A stretch of DNA of 6,943 nucleotides, taken from NCBI GenBank assembly GCA_910579085.1, contig CAJTRU010000031.1, positions 1-6,943 of the forward strand. The letters are read 5' to 3'. Made by a program: the position numbers and the translations under genes. Each line of letters starts with the position of its first letter. Position 1 is the first letter of the stretch. Positions 1 to 5,695 of the stretch are shown in pieces. The DNA comes from an uncultured Lachnospiraceae bacterium. GTDB lineage: Bacteria; Bacillota; Clostridia; Lachnospirales; Lachnospiraceae. Under the pieces are notes generated by a model, which ran no database searches, was not told where the DNA came from, and saw only the letters and a program-made list of their open reading frames with translations.

Positions 1-56
1 GTAAGCACTGCAAAGTGTTGAGCTGGCTGTCACTAATAGACCGCGGGCTTGACCAA
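1..56 (+). rRNA. 23S ribosomal RNA, 3' end (partial)
   Basis: These bases match the conserved 3' end of bacterial large-subunit rRNA. The series GTAAGC - hairpin - GTTGAGC - CACTAATAGACCG - GGGCTTGACC lines up with the E. coli terminus (GTAAGC...GTTGAGC...TACTAATGAACCG...GGCTTAACC). A small hairpin at about 5-18 is closed by a GCAA tetraloop, as expected for a terminal helix. The segment GCTTGACC at 47-54 is the strand that normally pairs with the 5' end of 23S to form helix 1. The gene enters from the left edge, so nearly all of it lies outside. The exact mature end (about 54-56) is estimated from homology. Confidence 0.93.
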
Positions 57-198
57 GGTTGTATGTATTCTTGTAATATGCCAGAATATATGTGGTATGT
101 TTTTTGCCAAGGATATATTAACTGTATTAGGATGAGCTTATGGTTTAGTAATATTCAGGATGTCTGTAAACAGTATACAGTTTTGAAGATATAAGAAG
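57..198 (+). other. rRNA operon trailer without a 5S gene
   Basis: This A+T-rich stretch lies between the 23S end and the operon terminator. I looked for the conserved 5S features (the GGTGGC/CGATAG-type 5' part and the CCGAAC core) and found none, and no tRNA cloverleaf. A weak hairpin, TATTCT with AGAATA around 67-89, may belong to rRNA processing. The stretch near 176-190 (ACAGTTTTGAAG) resembles sequences often seen in clostridial rRNA spacers. No open reading frame of note is present. Confidence 0.55.
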
Positions 199-250
199 AA
201 AAAGCTTTTGCCATATAGGTATACCAGCCTGTATAGCAAAGGCTTTTTTT
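199..250 (+). terminator. Intrinsic terminator of the rRNA operon
   Basis: A long hairpin has a left arm at 199-219, an 8-base loop at 220-227 and a right arm at 228-248. Of 21 positions all pair, except one C-A mismatch, with two G-U wobbles. The right arm runs into an unbroken T tract at 244-250. The outer A/T pairs are part of the A-tract/T-tract of a classic Rho-independent terminator. It sits between the 23S tail and the helicase start, so it most likely ends rRNA transcription. Only 30 bases separate it from the helicase ATG, so the helicase promoter must be inside or upstream of this element, and the hairpin may attenuate helicase expression. Confidence 0.88.
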
Positions 251-280
251 CTCTATAGCAATTTATGGGGGATTATTATA

Positions 281-2155
281 ATGGACAGCCTTAATAATGA
301 ACAGAAAAAAGCTGTAATGCATTTTAGAGGGCCATGCCTGGTAATAGGGACACCAGGTTCAGGAAAAACGCGTGTTATAACGGAAAGGGTACGTTATTTA
401 GTACAGGAATGTAATGTAAAACCATCCAATATACTTGTTATAACATTTACTAAAGCAGCGGCTGTTGAAATGCAGAAAAGATATTATAAAATGATGGGCA
501 ATAATGCTGGCAAAGTACAGTTCGGTACGTTCCATGCAATATTTTTTACAATACTTAAAATAGCATATAATTATACATCTGAAAATATTATACATGATAA
601 TGCCAGAAGAAATATACTGAAAGAAATTGTCGCGGCAACTGATATGGATATACAAGATGAGAATGAATTTGTAAGTGATTTAGAGTCAGAGATAAGCCGT
701 GTAAAAGGTAGTGGAATAGATTTACAATACTATTATCCAATGAACTGCCCTAAAGATATTTTTAAGAAGATTTTTAACAGTTACCAGAACGAATTAATAA
801 AACAGCGGCTTATAGACTTTGATGATATGCTCGTATACTGCTATGAACTTTTATCACAGCGTCCTGATATTTTAAGGATGTGGCAGAAGCAGTATCAATT
901 TATATTGATAGATGAATTCCAGGACATTAATAAGGTACAATATGATGTTGTGAAGCTTCTTGCAATGCCAGCAAATAATATATTTATTGTGGGTGATGAT
1001 GACCAGTCTATATATGGTTTCAGGGGTGCAAAACCTGGTATTATGAAGCAGTTTCTAAGTGATTACAAAAACGCAGGAAAATATGAATTAAGCACTAACT
1101 ACAGGTGCAGCCAGCCTGTTGTGGAGGCTGCCAGCAGCCTTATAAAACATAATAAAAACAGGATTAATAAGAAGCTTAGGGCATCAGGGGACAAACTGGC
1201 AGAAAAGAAGACACCAGTATATATAATGGAATTTAATGGTATTACAGATGAAAATAATTATATTTGCAAAAAGATATTAGAATACAGAAACCAGGGAATT
1301 CCATACCAGGAAATGGCAGTACTCTTCCGCACAAATATCCAGGCAAGGGCTCTTACATCAAAACTTATGGAGTATAATATACCATTTATAATGAAGGAAC
1401 GCATACCAAATATTTATGAACACTGGATTGCAAAAGACCTGCTTACGTATATAAGGCTTGCTCTTGGAGACAGGGACAGGGCATCTTTTTTAAGGGTAAT
1501 AAATAAACCAAAAAGATATGTACATAGAAATGCATTTACAGAACCTTATGTTGATATAGAAGAGCTTAAGGCATTTTATGAGGATAAATTCTGGATGGTG
1601 GAAAGGATAGAACAGTTCCAGTCAGATTTAAAATTTATATCTTCTTTAAAACCATATGCAGCAGTTAATTTTATAAGAAAAGGTGCAGGATATGATGATT
1701 ATATTAAGGAATATGCGGATTACAGGGGAATACGCAGAGATGACCTGGAAGTAGTACTGGATGAATTACAGGAAGAGGCAAAAGCACAGAAAAGTTTTAA
1801 AGAATGGTTTGAATATATTGAGCTATATGGTGAAGAATTAAAAGAGCAGGCGGGCAAAAGCAGGGATTTATTAAATGGCAGGGAACAGGAAGGTGATTGT
1901 GTAATTGTACTTACAATGCATGGTGCAAAAGGCCTGGAATATGACTGTGTATTTATACCAGATGCGAATGACGGGGTGACCCCGCATAATAAGGCAGTAC
2001 TTGACGAAGATATTGAAGAAGAAAGGCGCATGTTTTATGTGGCAATGACAAGAGCAAGAAAATATCTTTATATTTGTTATGTAAAGGAAAGATTTAATAA
2101 AGATGCAGAGATATCATGTTTTGTAAGAGAGATTTTAAGCGGAAGGAAGGGTTAA
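281..2155 (+). CDS. UvrD/PcrA/Rep-like ATP-dependent DNA helicase (SF1A)
   Basis: Predicted cytoplasmic 3'-to-5' DNA helicase of 624 residues, a class that unwinds DNA in repair, replication restart or removal of proteins from DNA. All SF1A motifs are visible in order: Q motif (LNNEQ, 4-8), Walker A GTPGSGKT (23-30, K29), motif Ia VITFTKAA (53-60), FGTFH (81-85), Walker B DEFQD (211-215), motif III GDDDQSIYGFRGA (238-250), motif IV NYRCS (273-277), motif V TMHGAKGLEYD (545-555) and motif VI RRMFYVAMTRAR (582-593), so it should be catalytically intact. It is about 100 residues shorter than typical PcrA or UvrD and ends soon after motif VI, lacking their C-terminal tail; it is therefore probably an accessory paralogue and no symbol is given. 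A GGGGGA ribosome binding site at 267-272, eight bases before the ATG, supports the start. The stop abuts the next gene's ATG. Confidence 0.93.
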   Translation: MDSLNNEQKKAVMHFRGPCLVIGTPGSGKTRVITERVRYLVQECNVKPSNILVITFTKAAAVEMQKRYYKMMGNNAGKVQFGTFHAIFFTILKIAYNYTSENIIHDNARRNILKEIVAATDMDIQDENEFVSDLESEISRVKGSGIDLQYYYPMNCPKDIFKKIFNSYQNELIKQRLIDFDDMLVYCYELLSQRPDILRMWQKQYQFILIDEFQDINKVQYDVVKLLAMPANNIFIVGDDDQSIYGFRGAKPGIMKQFLSDYKNAGKYELSTNYRCSQPVVEAASSLIKHNKNRINKKLRASGDKLAEKKTPVYIMEFNGITDENNYICKKILEYRNQGIPYQEMAVLFRTNIQARALTSKLMEYNIPFIMKERIPNIYEHWIAKDLLTYIRLALGDRDRASFLRVINKPKRYVHRNAFTEPYVDIEELKAFYEDKFWMVERIEQFQSDLKFISSLKPYAAVNFIRKGAGYDDYIKEYADYRGIRRDDLEVVLDELQEEAKAQKSFKEWFEYIELYGEELKEQAGKSRDLLNGREQEGDCVIVLTMHGAKGLEYDCVFIPDANDGVTPHNKAVLDEDIEEERRMFYVAMTRARKYLYICYVKERFNKDAEISCFVREILSGRKG

Positions 2156-3529
2156 ATGGCACAGGCAGTTAATGAAGAAAAGTTTATAAATGGCAATCTG
2201 AATAAACTTATGTTTAGCATGGCAATACCTACAATAGTGGCACAGGTAATAAATATTCTTTACAATATTGTAGACAGGATTTATATAGGCCATATACCAG
2301 GAGCAAGTGTAGATGCACTTACAGGCGTAGGAGTGGCATTGCCAGTAATAGTTTTTATATCTGCATTTTCAGCATTTGTAGGGCAGGGAGGTGCTCCGTT
2401 ATCATCAATATGGCTTGGAAAGGGTGATAAAGAACATGCGGAGAAAATACTTGGCAATGGGACATTCCTGCTTATAGTATTTACAATTATCCTTATGTTT
2501 GTATTTTATGTATGGCAAAAACCATTATTATATGCTTTTGGTGCTAGTGATACGACAATTCCCTATGCAAGTACATATTTATCATGGTATCTTGCAGGGA
2601 CAATATCAGTAGAAATTGCACTTGGGCTTAATACTTATATTATAGCACAGGGAAATTCAGGCGTAGCAATGGTTTCAGTACTTGCAGGCGCTATTTTCAA
2701 TATAATACTTGACCCATTATTTATATTTGTATTTGGAATGGGGGTAAAAGGAGCAGCAATTGCAACAGTAATATCACAGACATTATCTGCCATATGGGTA
2801 TTATATTTCCTTACTGGCAAAAGGGCACTTTTAAAAATTAAACTACGTTATATAGTTCTAGATTTTGGAATAATAAAATCCATATTTCTTTTAGGAATTT
2901 CGCCTTTTGTAATGAGGGCAACAGAAAGCCTTATATCAATAGTTATGAATAGCGGGCTGCAAAAATATGGCGGTGATATATATGTTGCAGCACTGACAGT
3001 AATGCAAAGTGTAATGCAGCTTTTCTCTGCACCAATTGGAGGGTTTACCCAGGGAGTACAGCCTCTGGTCAGTTATAATTATGGTGCACAGAATTTTACA
3101 CGCGTAAGACAGGCATATAAAAAGATGATATTGGTATGTGGAAGTTTTTCATTTATTACTACAATAGTAGTAATAGTATTTCCACAAGTATTTGCAGGAA
3201 TTTTTACTGATGATACTACTTTGATAGAACTTGTTGCCAGGAAAATGCCATTATTTATGTGTGGTATGTTATTATTTGGTGTACAGATGGCAATACAGCC
3301 AGTTTTCCTTGCACTTGGACAGGCAAAAATTTCATTAATTATAGCAATGTTAAGAAAGGTAATACTGCTTACCCCGCTTGCAATAATATTTCCAATTTAT
3401 TTTGATGCAGATGGAGTGTTCTTTGCAGAACCAGTATCAGATTTTATATCTGCAATAACTGCAATAATTTTGTTCAGGCTTAATATTAATAAGATTTTAT
3501 CCAAAGAGAAATTGGAACAAATCAAATAA
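2156..3529 (+). CDS. MATE family multidrug/cation efflux transporter
   Basis: Integral membrane antiporter of 457 residues, the usual length for the MATE family, which exports organic cations and drugs in exchange for Na+ or H+. The N-terminal half begins with a short cytoplasmic segment and a first helix (about 19-37) followed by YNIVDRIYIGHIPG (36-49), typical of MepA-like clostridial MATE proteins. About twelve hydrophobic helices follow in two homologous halves; the second has the typical PIGGFTQGVQPLVSYNYGAQN segment (293-312). The ATG directly follows the TAA of the helicase gene with zero spacing. The binding site GGAAGGAAGGG (2141-2151) lies inside the helicase's last codons, so the two are probably translationally coupled. 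Substrate cannot be deduced. No clear terminator follows, so some read-through toward the next gene is possible. Confidence 0.94.
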   Translation: MAQAVNEEKFINGNLNKLMFSMAIPTIVAQVINILYNIVDRIYIGHIPGASVDALTGVGVALPVIVFISAFSAFVGQGGAPLSSIWLGKGDKEHAEKILGNGTFLLIVFTIILMFVFYVWQKPLLYAFGASDTTIPYASTYLSWYLAGTISVEIALGLNTYIIAQGNSGVAMVSVLAGAIFNIILDPLFIFVFGMGVKGAAIATVISQTLSAIWVLYFLTGKRALLKIKLRYIVLDFGIIKSIFLLGISPFVMRATESLISIVMNSGLQKYGGDIYVAALTVMQSVMQLFSAPIGGFTQGVQPLVSYNYGAQNFTRVRQAYKKMILVCGSFSFITTIVVIVFPQVFAGIFTDDTTLIELVARKMPLFMCGMLLFGVQMAIQPVFLALGQAKISLIIAMLRKVILLTPLAIIFPIYFDADGVFFAEPVSDFISAITAIILFRLNINKILSKEKLEQIK

Positions 3530-3531
3530 TT

Positions 3532-3580
3532 CCAGCCTTATGGAAGCTGTAGATTGTATAAGCAGGTTTAAAGGGTAGTT
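3532..3580 (+). pseudogene. Duplicated fragment of the downstream TPR/DUF6273 gene
   Basis: This intergenic stretch repeats 3770-3819 at an offset of 238 bases: 33 bases are identical (3537-3569 with 3775-3807) and about 47 of 50 aligned positions match overall. Read in the parent frame it gives SLMEAVDCISRF, the same as residues 26-37 of the downstream protein. One base is missing after that, so the frame runs to a stop at 3576-3578 (F-K-G-stop). No start signal serves it, and it lacks the rest of the gene. It is best read as the remnant of a second, deleted gene copy or of a short duplication. Weak resemblance continues for some 30 bases beyond (for example ATAAAGTTGACA against ATAAGTTTGATA) but is not convincing. 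Confidence 0.75.
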
Positions 3581-3608
3581 ATAGGTTTATGGGATTTATA
3601 GTATAAAG

Positions 3609-3636
3609 TTGACATATTTCCAAAAAATGATATAGT
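3609..3636 (+). promoter_or_regulatory. Sigma-A-type promoter for the TPR/DUF6273 gene
   Basis: A perfect -35 box TTGACA (3609-3614) is followed by a 16-base spacer and a -10 box TATAGT (3631-3636, five of six to consensus). Transcription would start near 3643, giving a leader of about 54 bases that contains the purine-rich ribosome binding site before the ATG at 3697. It lies just downstream of the duplicated gene fragment. Found by eye; no transcript data support it. Confidence 0.55.
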
Positions 3637-3696
3637 AAATTTATAGTTTGCACCTGTGGAATAATCTGACGGGATGCGGAAAGGGGTGGTAATTGT

Positions 3697-4872
3697 ATGG
3701 CAAAGGCTAAAAGACCAGTCCGTAAAAAGGAAAAACTTTCAAAAGAAGAAAATTTATACCGTTCTGCTGCCAGTCTTATGGAAGCTGTAGATTGTATAAG
3801 CAGGTTTGAAAGGGTAGTTTATTCATTAAATGATGCAGCAAATAAGTTTGATAAGCTGGATGGTTATAAAGATTCGGCAGAGCGTGGCAGGAAGTGCAGA
3901 ATGGATGCAGAAGAAGCCGCCAGGAAAGGTGCAGAAGAAGCTTATTTAATTGCTGTGGATAAACTTGGAAAGGCTAAGGATAAGAGCAGTTTTGCAGATG
4001 CAATAGAAGATTTTAAACGGGCAAAGAAGTTTGGACATAATGAAGAGGAATGTAATAATAATATACAGATATGCAGGAATGGGATTAAAAAGGCTGAAAC
4101 AAGGGCTATGTTTAAAAGACAGGGTATTATGCTGTGTGTTGTTATTATTTTGGCTATAGTATTTATAAATACGCCTTTTTATCCTCTGGTAAAGGGTATA
4201 TATTACCAGTCAAAGGGTGAATATAAAACAGCCATAGGGCTTTATAAAAAGTCAGGTGGTGTCCTTGTTGGCAATGGAAATATGAAAGAATGTTACTATT
4301 ATATTGCAGAGAAATATAATAAAGAGGGTTCTTATTCTAAAGCCCTGGCAAATTATAAAAAGGCACAGAATAAATTTGATGCGGAGAAAAAGGCATTTGA
4401 TATTGAGAAAAAGATAATTGCGGAGGCTGTACCAGGTGATGTAACCAGATATGGCAGGGGAAAATGGATTATACTTAGTAAAACAGAAAGGCAGGCATTG
4501 CTATTGGCCAGAGATGCTTTGCCTAAAAAGAAATTTGATAAGGATGGCAAAAATATATGGCATGGTTCGTCACTTTGTAACTGGCTTAATAAGGAATTTA
4601 TAAAAGAATTTAGCCCAGAAGAAAGGGCGGTAATTGCGGGGCAAGGCATGATAAATGAGAAGGACAGGGAAATTATATCTGTTCTTGACAAAGTGCAGTA
4701 TGAAAAGTATAAGGATGTTATAAAAGGTACAGATAAAAGTTACTGGCTTAAGGACAGTGGAAGCAGTGAAGGGAATGTGTGCTATGTAAAAGAAGATGCT
4801 TCAATAAGTGAAGCACCTTCTGATAATGATGATATATCTGTAAGAAGTTCATTCTGGGTTGTATTTGGATAA
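3697..4872 (+). CDS. Single-pass membrane protein with TPR-like repeats and DUF6273-like domain
   Basis: Predicted membrane protein of 391 residues, function unknown. The N-terminus is very basic. Residues 20-135 look like helical TPR-type repeats, including the FDKLDGYKDSAERGRKC pattern (51-67) common in clostridial proteins of this kind. One transmembrane helix (about 144-165) follows a basic run, so by the positive-inside rule the repeats are cytoplasmic and the remainder is outside. Two clearer TPR units follow: YYQSKGEYKTAIGLYKKS (169-186) and the segment 200-223 with NKEGSYSKALANYKKAQ. The C-terminal 140 residues (GKWIIL, SSLCNWLNKEFIKEFSPEER, YWLKDSG, final VRSSFWVVFG) have the pattern of DUF6273, a probable carbohydrate- or surface-associated fold. 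The site AAGGGGTGG (3681-3689), seven bases before the ATG, supports the start. It has its own promoter and terminator, so it is likely monocistronic. Confidence 0.8.
   Translation: MAKAKRPVRKKEKLSKEENLYRSAASLMEAVDCISRFERVVYSLNDAANKFDKLDGYKDSAERGRKCRMDAEEAARKGAEEAYLIAVDKLGKAKDKSSFADAIEDFKRAKKFGHNEEECNNNIQICRNGIKKAETRAMFKRQGIMLCVVIILAIVFINTPFYPLVKGIYYQSKGEYKTAIGLYKKSGGVLVGNGNMKECYYYIAEKYNKEGSYSKALANYKKAQNKFDAEKKAFDIEKKIIAEAVPGDVTRYGRGKWIILSKTERQALLLARDALPKKKFDKDGKNIWHGSSLCNWLNKEFIKEFSPEERAVIAGQGMINEKDREIISVLDKVQYEKYKDVIKGTDKSYWLKDSGSSEGNVCYVKEDASISEAPSDNDDISVRSSFWVVFG
3770..3819 (+). repeat. Intragenic copy of the 50-base direct repeat
   Basis: This is the in-gene partner of the fragment at 3532-3580, within the codons for residues about 25-41 of the TPR/DUF6273 protein. 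Here the frame is intact (SLMEAVDCISRFERVVY), whereas the upstream copy has lost a base, so this is the functional and probably the parental copy. Two same-direction copies 238 bases apart are a substrate for slippage or recombination that would delete the promoter and start codon between them. Confidence 0.8.
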
Positions 4873-4880
4873 AAAGCATT

Positions 4881-4922
4881 GTGGTTTTCTGTTGTATTTT
4901 AAGATAGGAAACCACGTTTTTT
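4881..4922 (+). terminator. Intrinsic terminator after the TPR/DUF6273 gene
   Basis: A ten-base stem pairs GTGGTTTTCT (4881-4890) with AGGAAACCAC (4906-4915), including one G-U pair, around a 15-base loop, and is followed by a six-T tract (4917-4922). It starts eight bases after the stop of the plus-strand gene. The convergent minus-strand gene ends inside the loop (stop at 4899-4901), so the hairpin also overlaps its last codons. On the minus strand it is followed only by a weaker T-rich stretch (CTTTTTA), so any action in that direction is less certain. Confidence 0.75.
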
Positions 4923-5549
4923 AAATAATTCACCCACATAGGAAACAGCAGGGCCAAGTGATATTACCATAAGTGCAGTAATAATTCCGGTTTCCCCTTT
5001 GGTTGCTACTCCAATTAACATTGCACACAGGTCAAAAAGAAGCCGCACAAACTTAAATAAATTTTCTTTATGAAGTGCTTTTTCTAATTTTGCATTAATA
5101 ATAAATGACACAGCGTCGTAAGGTGCTATTCCGCACCCGCTGTTCATATAACATGCTGCTGCTGTTACAAATAGTATAAGCGATGGTATAAGTATACATA
5201 TGCGTGTCACAAGAGGAAGGGAAGCAGGTATATGGAGTAAACCATCCCATACATTGTTACTGAAAAAATCAGCAGTATATCCTACAAGCACCATATTGCC
5301 TATAGTACCTGCACCAATAAGTGAGCGGTCAAATATAAACACAAATACAAGCAGTACAATATTTAGCAAAAGCTGGTAATTACCAAATGACATGCCAACC
5401 TTAGCAGAAACACCGTAGTTCATTGCTGAACATGGGTCAGTGCCCATATCAGTAAGAACAAGCAGCGAAACGCAAAATCCCATTAACATTACAGATATAA
5501 TCATAAGCAGAACTTTTTTTGTCCATTGTTTAGTTATTTTAAAATTCAT
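4899..5549 (-). CDS. YczE/YitT-family integral membrane protein
   Basis: Membrane protein of 216 residues with about five hydrophobic helices (roughly 13-33, 58-74, 79-96, 114-135, 168-205 in parts). It carries the hallmark of the YczE/YyaS/YitT group: MGTDPCSAMNYGVS (35-48) in the first half and a related SGCGIAPYDAVSFIIN (137-152) in the second, which suggests an internal two-fold repeat. GTIGNMVLVG (81-90) and the C-terminal GETGIITALMVISLGP (185-200) also fit the family. The biochemical role of the family is not established; transport is plausible but unproven. The start is well supported by AGGAGGGG (5556-5563) six bases before the ATG. The gene is convergent with the TPR/DUF6273 gene and divergent from the M20 hydrolase. 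Confidence 0.87.
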   Translation of the reverse strand: MNFKITKQWTKKVLLMIISVMLMGFCVSLLVLTDMGTDPCSAMNYGVSAKVGMSFGNYQLLLNIVLLVFVFIFDRSLIGAGTIGNMVLVGYTADFFSNNVWDGLLHIPASLPLVTRICILIPSLILFVTAAACYMNSGCGIAPYDAVSFIINAKLEKALHKENLFKFVRLLFDLCAMLIGVATKGETGIITALMVISLGPAVSYVGELFKKRGFLS

Positions 5550-5574
5550 TTTATACCCCTCCTGGCTAAAAGTT

Positions 5575-5603
5575 ATAATATCATAATGGTAATTTCATGT
5601 AAA
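5575..5603 (-). promoter_or_regulatory. Promoter of the YczE-like gene (minus strand)
   Basis: On the minus strand a -35 box TTTACA (5603-5598) is followed by a 17-base spacer and a -10 box TATTAT (5580-5575); each matches the sigma-A consensus at five of six positions. The start would be near 5568, leaving a short leader just long enough for the AGGAGGGG ribosome binding site. Assigned by eye only. Confidence 0.55.
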
Positions 5604-5606
5604 CAC

Positions 5607-5617
5607 CTGTATTACAG
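5607..5617. promoter_or_regulatory. Perfect dyad CTGTA-T-TACAG, possible operator
   Basis: Bases 5607-5617 form a perfect inverted repeat with a one-base centre. It lies four bases upstream of the -35 box of the YczE-like gene and between the two divergent genes, a typical site for a regulator of one or both. A half-like AACAGG follows at 5621-5626. The motif is short and no regulator gene is present here, so binding is only inferred. Confidence 0.3.
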
Positions 5618-5685
5618 AAAAACAGGATGCTTCAGGCAGAAAATTTAATAACCAGGGGGGATAAAGCAGAATACAAAGAATTTAC

Positions 5686-5692
5686 AGGAGGG
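5686..5692 (+). promoter_or_regulatory. Ribosome binding site fixing the start of the M20 hydrolase
   Basis: The sequence AGGAGGG ends three bases before the ATG at 5696. Spacing is a little short but complementarity to 16S rRNA is near perfect. The alternative in-frame ATG at 5627, 23 codons earlier, has only a weak CAGG immediately before it. The protein upstream of 5696 shows no family resemblance, so 5696 is preferred. Confidence 0.75.
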
Positions 5693-5695
5693 TTT

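Noticed and set aside
57..198. A 5S rRNA or tRNA gene after 23S
   Set aside because: No conserved 5S blocks and no cloverleaf or T-loop motif could be found by eye.
250..280. Riboswitch or T-box upstream of the helicase
   Set aside because: Only 30 bases lie between terminator and ATG, and the longer leader shows no recognisable aptamer or T-box core.
398..655. Minus-strand open frame of 85 codons inside the helicase gene
   Set aside because: It lies opposite conserved helicase motifs, has low-complexity Ile/Tyr/Cys-rich composition and no family resemblance; a shadow of the real gene.
1720..2031. Minus-strand open frame of 103 codons rich in serine
   Set aside because: Antisense to helicase motif V; the serine-rich composition is the expected reverse reading of Glu/Lys-rich codons.
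3530..3560. Terminator after the MATE gene
   Set aside because: Only a six-base bulged stem (CAG-C-CTT with AAG-CTG) is possible, with no T run; the sequence is better explained as the duplicated gene fragment.
4353..4691. Minus-strand open frame of 112 codons inside the TPR/DUF6273 gene
   Set aside because: Antisense shadow; no matching domain, and the plus strand encodes a recognisable domain order.
4748..4957. Minus-strand open frame of 69 codons spanning the terminator
   Set aside because: It overlaps the DUF6273 C-terminus, a terminator and the YczE 3' end in another frame; no coding character.
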